A DNA stretch of 9,773 nucleotides from Vitreoscilla sp. (GTDB lineage: Bacteria > Pseudomonadota > Gammaproteobacteria > Burkholderiales > Burkholderiaceae), in assembly GCA_014378125.1 (NCBI GenBank), contig JACMOG010000405.1, forward strand, positions 1-9,773. Reading direction: 5' to 3'. The first letter of the stretch is position 1, and each line of letters begins with the position of its first letter. The position numbers and the translations under genes are program-made. This document shows, in pieces, positions 5,897-9,773 of the stretch. The notes beneath the pieces were generated by a model. The model did not search any database. It was not told the origin of the DNA and was given only the letters and a program-made list of their open reading frames with translations.

Positions 5897-6277
5897 ATGA
5901 AACTCGACCACCTCAGCTTTCCCTCGAACGACCCCGCCCGCACCGCCGCGTTCTTCGAGACTTATCTCGGCTTCACCTTGGCGCCGGCAAGCGGGCACTG
6001 GATCCTCAAGCGTTCCGGCTTCGATGTCGTGATCGAGCACGTCTCGCCGCAGGCGCCGGCGTGGCCCGCCAGCTTCCACCTCGGCTTCGAACTGCCTACG
6101 CGCGCGGAGGTCGAGGCCTTGTATGTGCGCATGGCGGCCGACGGCGTTTCGATGGAGACGGCGGTCATCGACCACGTCCGCGGATCGCGCTTCTTCTGTC
6201 GCGCCCCGGGCGGCTTCATGTTCGAGCTCAACACGCGCGCCGATGCCGCGCTCGAGTACCGCGGCACGTTCGATTGA
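5897..6277 (+). CDS. VOC-superfamily (glyoxalase/dioxygenase-fold) protein
   Basis: A single-domain vicinal-oxygen-chelate protein (126 aa). It begins [26 protein letters not shown], the typical first beta-alpha module in which H5 is a metal-ligand position. It continues with [25 protein letters not shown] (H61) and ends [18 protein letters not shown], with E110 at the usual glutamate ligand position. Family members include glyoxalase I, fosfomycin/bleomycin resistance proteins and ring-cleaving dioxygenases; the substrate cannot be assigned from sequence alone. The length fits a half-module that dimerises. The ATG is chosen by homology to the family start, and its ribosome-binding site is weak. 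It is separated from the unknown upstream gene by 82 bp. Confidence 0.85.
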   Translation: MKLDHLSFPSNDPARTAAFFETYLGFTLAPASGHWILKRSGFDVVIEHVSPQAPAWPASFHLGFELPTRAEVEALYVRMAADGVSMETAVIDHVRGSRFFCRAPGGFMFELNTRADAALEYRGTFD

Positions 6278-6308
6278 TGCCAGGCTGTGGCCGGAGGTGC
6301 ATGAAACC

Positions 6309-6340
6309 GCTCGGGTGCCTGCCATCCGAGCGCCGCTTTT
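6309..6340 (+). terminator. Possible terminator after the VOC gene
   Basis: GCTCGGGT pairs with ATCCGAGC (6309-6316 with 6324-6331, including one G-T pair) around a 7-base loop. GCCGC and then TTTT follow. This resembles a Rho-independent terminator, but the T run is short and set 5 bases from the stem. The rest of the gap 6278-6498 shows no gene. It should hold the fasciclin promoter, which I could not pinpoint. Confidence 0.35.
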
Positions 6341-6498
6341 CCAACTTTTCTACCGGTTGGATCAGGCGCGCCGCTCCGTCCATCGGCCCGCGATCGCCAT
6401 TGCCGCGAATCCAATCCCCGGACTCCCGCGTAATCCCGTCAGCGCGCCAATTTCGCAGCGCCACGGGTCATCAAACAGATCAACCGAAGGACGACATC

Positions 6499-7050
6499 AT
6501 GAAATTCAACACTCCCGCCGCACTGACGCTGGCCGCGATCCTCTCCGCCTTCTCCGTCACCTCGATGGCGCAAGTCATGGTCGGCGGCGCGGCCATGTAC
6601 GCCAGCAAGGACATCGTCGACAACGCGGTGAACTCGAAGGATCACACGACCCTGGTGGCCGCCGTGAAAGCCGCCGGCCTGGTCGACACGCTCAAGAGCG
6701 CCGCCCCGTTCACGGTCTTCGCGCCCACCAACGAGGCCTTCGCGGCGCTGCCTGCCGGCACCGTCGACACGCTGCTGAAGCCCGAGAACAAGGCCAAGCT
6801 CACCTCGGTGCTGACCTATCACGTGGTGGCCGGCAAGATGGATGCGGCGGCGCTGATGGCGGCCGTCAAGGCCGGTGGCGGCAAGGCCACGCTCAAGACC
6901 GTCGAAGGCGATCCGCTGACGGTGACGACCGCCGGAGGCAAGGTCATGGTGACCGACGAATCGGGCGGCATCGCCACGGTGACGATCGCCGATGTGTACC
7001 AGTCGAACGGCGTGATCCACGTCGTGGACAAGGTGCTGCTGCCCAAGTGA
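6499..7050 (+). CDS. Secreted fasciclin (FAS1) domain protein
   Basis: An exported single-FAS1-domain protein (183 aa). Residues 1 to about 24 form a signal peptide (MKFNTPAAL, a hydrophobic core, then SMA before QV), so it acts in the periplasm or outside. The FAS1 hallmarks are present: H1-type motif [11 protein letters not shown] (71-81), the central Y-H pair in [10 protein letters not shown] (Y107, H108), and H2-type motif [13 protein letters not shown] (170-182) at the extreme C-terminus. Bacterial members are linked to adhesion or surface interactions, but the specific role is unknown. The ATG at 6499 is supported by AAGGA 8 bases upstream and by the signal peptide. It converges on zapE with a 45-bp gap. 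Confidence 0.93.
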   Translation: MKFNTPAALTLAAILSAFSVTSMAQVMVGGAAMYASKDIVDNAVNSKDHTTLVAAVKAAGLVDTLKSAAPFTVFAPTNEAFAALPAGTVDTLLKPENKAKLTSVLTYHVVAGKMDAAALMAAVKAGGGKATLKTVEGDPLTVTTAGGKVMVTDESGGIATVTIADVYQSNGVIHVVDKVLLPK

Positions 7051-7056
7051 TGGCCG

Positions 7057-7084
7057 GCGGGCGCGACCGCACGGCGCGACCCGC
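7057..7084. terminator. GC-rich hairpin between convergent fasciclin and zapE genes
   Basis: GCGGGCGCG (7057-7065) pairs with CGCG-A-CCCGC (7075-7084), with a single bulged A and a 9-base loop, between two convergent stops. No T tract follows on either strand. It may help end transcription or protect 3' ends, but GC-rich sequence produces such stems by chance. Confidence 0.25.
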
Positions 7085-7095
7085 TCGCGACATCC

Positions 7096-8196
7096 TCAGG
7101 TCAGCCCGGTGTCCACATCGCGCCTGGCGATCGCCAGGTATTCCTGCGACTGCATCTCCTGCAGCCGCGAGATCGTGCGCGGAAACTCGTGCACCAGCGG
7201 GCCTTCAAGATACAGCTGCTCGGGCGGCACCTCGGCCGAGATCACGAGCTTCACGCGGCGGTCGTACAGCACGTCCACCAGCCACGTGAAGCGACGCGCC
7301 TCGGCGGACAACCGTGGCGGCATCTGCGGCACGTCCGACAACATCACCGTGTGGAACTGCGTGGCCAGCTCGAGGTAGTCGTTCATCGAGCGTGGGCCGC
7401 CGCAAAGCTGGCGGAAGTCGAACCACACCACGCCGCCGGCGCGGCGGCGGGCGCGGATCTCGCGGTGCTCGATGTGCAGGATCGGGCTCTCGTCGCGCGC
7501 CTCGGCCAGGTGGTCGAAGGTGGCCGCCATGTCGGCGTCGGCCTCGGGGCCCAGCGGCGTGTGGTACAGCTTGGCGTCGGTGAGCGTGCGGCTGCGGTAG
7601 TCGGTGCCCGCGTCCACGTTGATCACCTGCAACTTCGAGTTGAGCAGCTCGATGGCGGGCAGGATGCGCTCGCGGTTCAGGCCGTTCGGGTACAGGTCGT
7701 CCGGCTTGAAGTTGGACGTGGTGATGAAGGACACGCGATTGTCGAACAGCGACAGCAGCAGCCGGTGCAGGATCATCGCGTCGGTGACGTCGGCGATGTG
7801 GAACTCGTCGAAGCAGATCAGGCGGTAGCGCAGCGAGATGCGCCGGCCCAGCTCCTGCAGCGGGTCGGCCATGCCCTTCAGGTCCTGCAGCTCGCGATGC
7901 ACCTCGCGCATGAACTCGTGGAAGTGCAGGCGCACCTTGCGCTTGAGCGGCACGGCCTGGAAGAAGCAGTCCATGAGGAAGCTCTTGCCGCGACCCACGC
8001 CGCCCTACATGTACACGCCGCGCGGAATGGGCGGGCGCACCAGGATCTTGGCGAGGGCGTTGGAGCGGCGCGACTTGTACGCGTCCCACTCGTCCTCGCA
8101 GCGCTGCAGCGCTGCGACGGCGTTCAGCTGCGCGGCGTCGGCGGTGAAGCCGCGCTCGGTCAGCGTCTGTTGGTAGAGCTCGGTGACGGTGGGCAT
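7096..8196 (-). pseudogene. zapE: zapE (YhcM/AFG1-like cell-division ATPase) interrupted by an amber codon
   Basis: ZapE is a cytosolic AFG1-like P-loop ATPase that associates with the FtsZ ring. The reading frame from the ATG at 8196 to the TGA at 7096 aligns in one frame along the family. It has PPIPRGVYM, GGVGRGKSFLMDCFF (Walker A, codons 65-72), CFDEFHIADVTDAM (Walker B, D130-E131), TSNFKPDDLYPNGL, NVDAGTDYRSRTL and RLQEMQSQEYL. Codon 64, at 8007-8005, is TAG. E. coli ZapE has Trp at this place (YMWGGVGRGK), so a single TGG-to-TAG change explains it. Translation would stop at 63 aa. Restart at the GTG at 7998 would cut into the Walker A loop. There is no other damage and coding bias is intact, so the lesion is very recent, a read error, or suppressed. 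It lies downstream of lpdA, separated by a repeat element. Confidence 0.88.
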
Positions 8197-8205
8197 AGAC
8201 TCCGA

Positions 8206-8342
8206 GGGGTCTGGCATCTCCTCGAATCGCGCAGCGATTCGAGGCAATGCCTGACCCCGATCCCAGGGGTGAGGCTTCGCGGCCAACGGGGTCAGGCATT
8301 GCCTCGATCCGCCTTAGGCGTAACGAGGAGATGCCAGACCCC
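8206..8342. repeat. Nested inverted-repeat element (REP/BIME-like) filling the lpdA-zapE gap
   Basis: Four related 19-bp blocks are arranged A, B', B, A'. A is GGGGTCTGGCATCTCCTCG (8206-8224) and A' (8324-8342) is its exact reverse complement. B is GGGGTCAGGCATTGCCTCG (8288-8306) and B' (8240-8258) is its exact reverse complement. A and B differ only at a few positions. The element can therefore fold as two tandem hairpins (A with B', B with A') or as one long hairpin (A with A', B with B'). The A/B' hairpin has an extra perfect 11-bp tip, CCTCGAATCGC-GCA-GCGATTCGAGG. It begins 1 bp after the lpdA stop and ends 9 bp before the zapE ATG. The paired palindromes resemble REP/BIME elements, but whether it is multicopy cannot be seen here. 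Confidence 0.85.
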
Positions 8343-8343
8343 T

Positions 8344-9771
8344 TCAGAAGTTGAGAGCCCGCTTCTCGACGGCGAGCGCGGCTTCCTTCGTCACTTCGGA
8401 CAGCGACGGGTGCGCATGGCAGATGCGGCCGATGTCCTCGGACGACGCCTTGAACTCCATCGCGACGCAGGCCTCGGCGATCAGCTCGGACACCATCGGG
8501 CCGATCATGTGCACGCCCAGGATCTCGTCGGTCTTGGCATCGGCCAGGAACTTGACGAAGCCCGTGGTCTCGCCCATGGCGCGCGCGCGCCCGTTCGCGA
8601 GGAACGGGAACTGGCCGGCCTTGTACTCGCGGCCTTCGGCCTTGAGCGCCTGCTCGGTCTGGCCCACCCACGCGATCTCGGGGCTCGTGTAGATGACCCA
8701 CGGCACCGTGTTGAAGTTGACGTGGCCATGCTGGCCCGCCATGCGTTCCGCCACGGCCACGCCTTCATCTTCGGCCTTGTGCGCCAGCATCGGGCCGCGC
8801 ACCACGTCGCCGATGGCCCACACGCCCGGCAGGTTGGTCTTGCACTCGGCGTCGACCACGATCGCGCCGCGCTCGTCCAGCTTCAGGCCCACCGCATCGC
8901 CGTTCAGGCCGATGGTGTTGGGCACGCGGCCGATCGACACGATCAGCTTGTCGACCGCCAGCACCTGCTCCGCGCCCTTGGCGTCGGTGTACGACACGGC
9001 CACGCCGGCGCCGCTGGTGTCGACCTTGGTGACCTTGACGCCCAGCTCGATCTTGAGGTTCTGCTTGGCGAAGACCTTGGCGGCCTCCTTGGCGATGGAC
9101 TCATCGGCCGCGCCCAGGAACGCCGGCAGCGCCTCCAGGATGGTGACCTGCGCGCCCAGGCGGCGCCACACGGAGCCCATCTCGAGGCCGATGACGCCCG
9201 AGCCGATGACCCCCAGCGTCCTGGGCACGTCGCCGATGCGCAGCGCGCCGTCGTTGGACAGCACCTTGGCCTCGTCGAACGCCGCGCCCGGCAACGGGCG
9301 TGCGTTGGAACCGGTGGCGATGATCACCTGCTTGGCGACCAGCGTGTCTTCCTCGGCGCCAACGAACTTCAGCTCGTAGCCGCCGTCCACCGCCTTGGCG
9401 AAGCTCGCGCGGCCGTGGAAGAACGTGATCTTGTTCTTCTTGAAGAGGTACAGGATGCCGTCGTTGTTCTGCTTGATGACGCTGGCTTTGCGCGCCAGCA
9501 TCCTGGGCACGTCGATGGTGAGGCCCTCGACGCCGATGCCGTGCGCCGCGAAGCCGTGGCCCGCGTGCTCGAAGTGTTCGGACGACTGCAGCAGCGCCTT
9601 CGAGGGAATGCAGCCGACGTTGGTGCAGGTGCCGCCCGGGGCCGGGCCGCCCTTCTCGTTCTTCCACTCGTCGACGCAGGCGACGTTGAAGCCCAGTTGC
9701 GCGGCGCGGATGGCGGCGATCTGGCCGCCGGGACCCGCGCCGATGACGACGACGTCAAAGTTCTTGCTCAT
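8344..9771 (-). CDS. lpdA: Dihydrolipoyl dehydrogenase (E3 of 2-oxoacid dehydrogenase complexes)
   Basis: A cytosolic FAD-dependent enzyme that reoxidises dihydrolipoamide with NAD+. It serves as E3 of 2-oxoglutarate, pyruvate or related complexes. All hallmarks are present in 475 aa: the FAD motif VIGAGPGG (G11, G13, G16), the redox disulfide [13 protein letters not shown] (C49, C54), the NAD motif GSGVIG (190-195), the second FAD-binding motif AIGDVVRG (G321, D322), and the catalytic HAHPSLSE (H454, E459) near the C-terminus. The insert [12 protein letters not shown] before the active site is common in proteobacterial E3 proteins. The ATG is 2 bases from the window edge, so its ribosome-binding site is not visible. 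In many Burkholderiales it closes a sucA-sucB-lpdA operon with zapE downstream. Only lpdA and zapE are seen here, so membership of that operon is inferred. Confidence 0.97.
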   Translation of the reverse strand: MSKNFDVVVIGAGPGGQIAAIRAAQLGFNVACVDEWKNEKGGPAPGGTCTNVGCIPSKALLQSSEHFEHAGHGFAAHGIGVEGLTIDVPRMLARKASVIKQNNDGILYLFKKNKITFFHGRASFAKAVDGGYELKFVGAEEDTLVAKQVIIATGSNARPLPGAAFDEAKVLSNDGALRIGDVPRTLGVIGSGVIGLEMGSVWRRLGAQVTILEALPAFLGAADESIAKEAAKVFAKQNLKIELGVKVTKVDTSGAGVAVSYTDAKGAEQVLAVDKLIVSIGRVPNTIGLNGDAVGLKLDERGAIVVDAECKTNLPGVWAIGDVVRGPMLAHKAEDEGVAVAERMAGQHGHVNFNTVPWVIYTSPEIAWVGQTEQALKAEGREYKAGQFPFLANGRARAMGETTGFVKFLADAKTDEILGVHMIGPMVSELIAEACVAMEFKASSEDIGRICHAHPSLSEVTKEAALAVEKRALNF

Positions 9772-9773
9772 GA

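Noticed and set aside
6061..7050. A 329-codon frame giving a fasciclin protein with a long N-terminal extension
   Set aside because: The extension overlaps the VOC gene in another frame and is Arg-rich. The ATG at 6499 has AAGGA upstream and is followed directly by a signal peptide.
7096..7998. The zapE 3' part as an independent gene starting at GTG 7998
   Set aside because: This start would remove the first glycines of the Walker A loop and the whole N-terminal region. The upstream 63 codons match the same family in the same frame, so a single interrupted gene is the simpler reading.
8218..8286. An N-terminal extension of zapE starting at 8286 (MAAKPHPWDRG...)
   Set aside because: The extra residues are translated from the inverted-repeat element. 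The ATG at 8196 gives the normal family start (MPTVTELYQQTL...).
8206..8342. The repeat region as a CRISPR array
   Set aside because: The blocks alternate in orientation and are nested palindromes with unequal spacers. This is not a direct-repeat array, and there are only four copies.
7205..8701. A 498-codon minus-strand frame across zapE, the repeat and the end of lpdA
   Set aside because: It is an out-of-frame shadow. The zapE and lpdA frames carry the conserved motifs, and this one shows only Arg/Pro/Ala-rich sequence.

Overview
The window is a GC-rich chromosomal segment, roughly two thirds G+C, with strong G/C bias at third codon positions. It looks like a betaproteobacterium of the Burkholderiales, probably a Comamonadaceae or Variovorax-like relative. 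The reasons are the lpdA-zapE order, the ydcH-yoaA pair, and the protein sequences themselves. This taxonomic placement is inference from recall; no search was run.

Layout from left to right. (1) On the minus strand, a YdcH-like small protein overlaps the start of a YoaA/DinG-type iron-sulfur DNA helicase, which runs off the left edge. (2) Divergent from them is a compact PP2C-type serine/threonine phosphatase. It converges on a TonB-dependent receptor with a hairpin between the two stops. (3) Positions 1666-5368 form a nickel-uptake locus: a TonB-dependent outer-membrane receptor and the nickel-responsive repressor NikR on the minus strand, and a divergent NiCoT-type nickel/cobalt permease on the plus strand. 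Two matching 27-bp inverted repeats of the form GTAAGA-N15-TCYTAC lie just upstream of the receptor and the permease. They are the best candidates for NikR operators. (4) Next come an unrecognised small protein with no clear start codon, a VOC/glyoxalase-fold protein, and a secreted fasciclin-domain protein, all on the plus strand. (5) On the minus strand at the right end are lpdA (dihydrolipoyl dehydrogenase, complete) and zapE. zapE is interrupted by an amber codon exactly where the family has the Trp before the Walker A loop. The gap between the two is filled by a 137-bp nested inverted repeat.

How the genes fit together. The receptor would bring a nickel complex across the outer membrane using TonB energy (no TonB/ExbBD is in view). 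The permease would take Ni2+ across the inner membrane. NikR, charged with nickel, would shut both off. A nickel-consuming enzyme such as urease or hydrogenase is not in the window. The most notable observations are the paired operators with their fixed 15-bp spacing, the His-rich tail on NikR, the zapE nonsense codon, and the nested repeat between lpdA and zapE.
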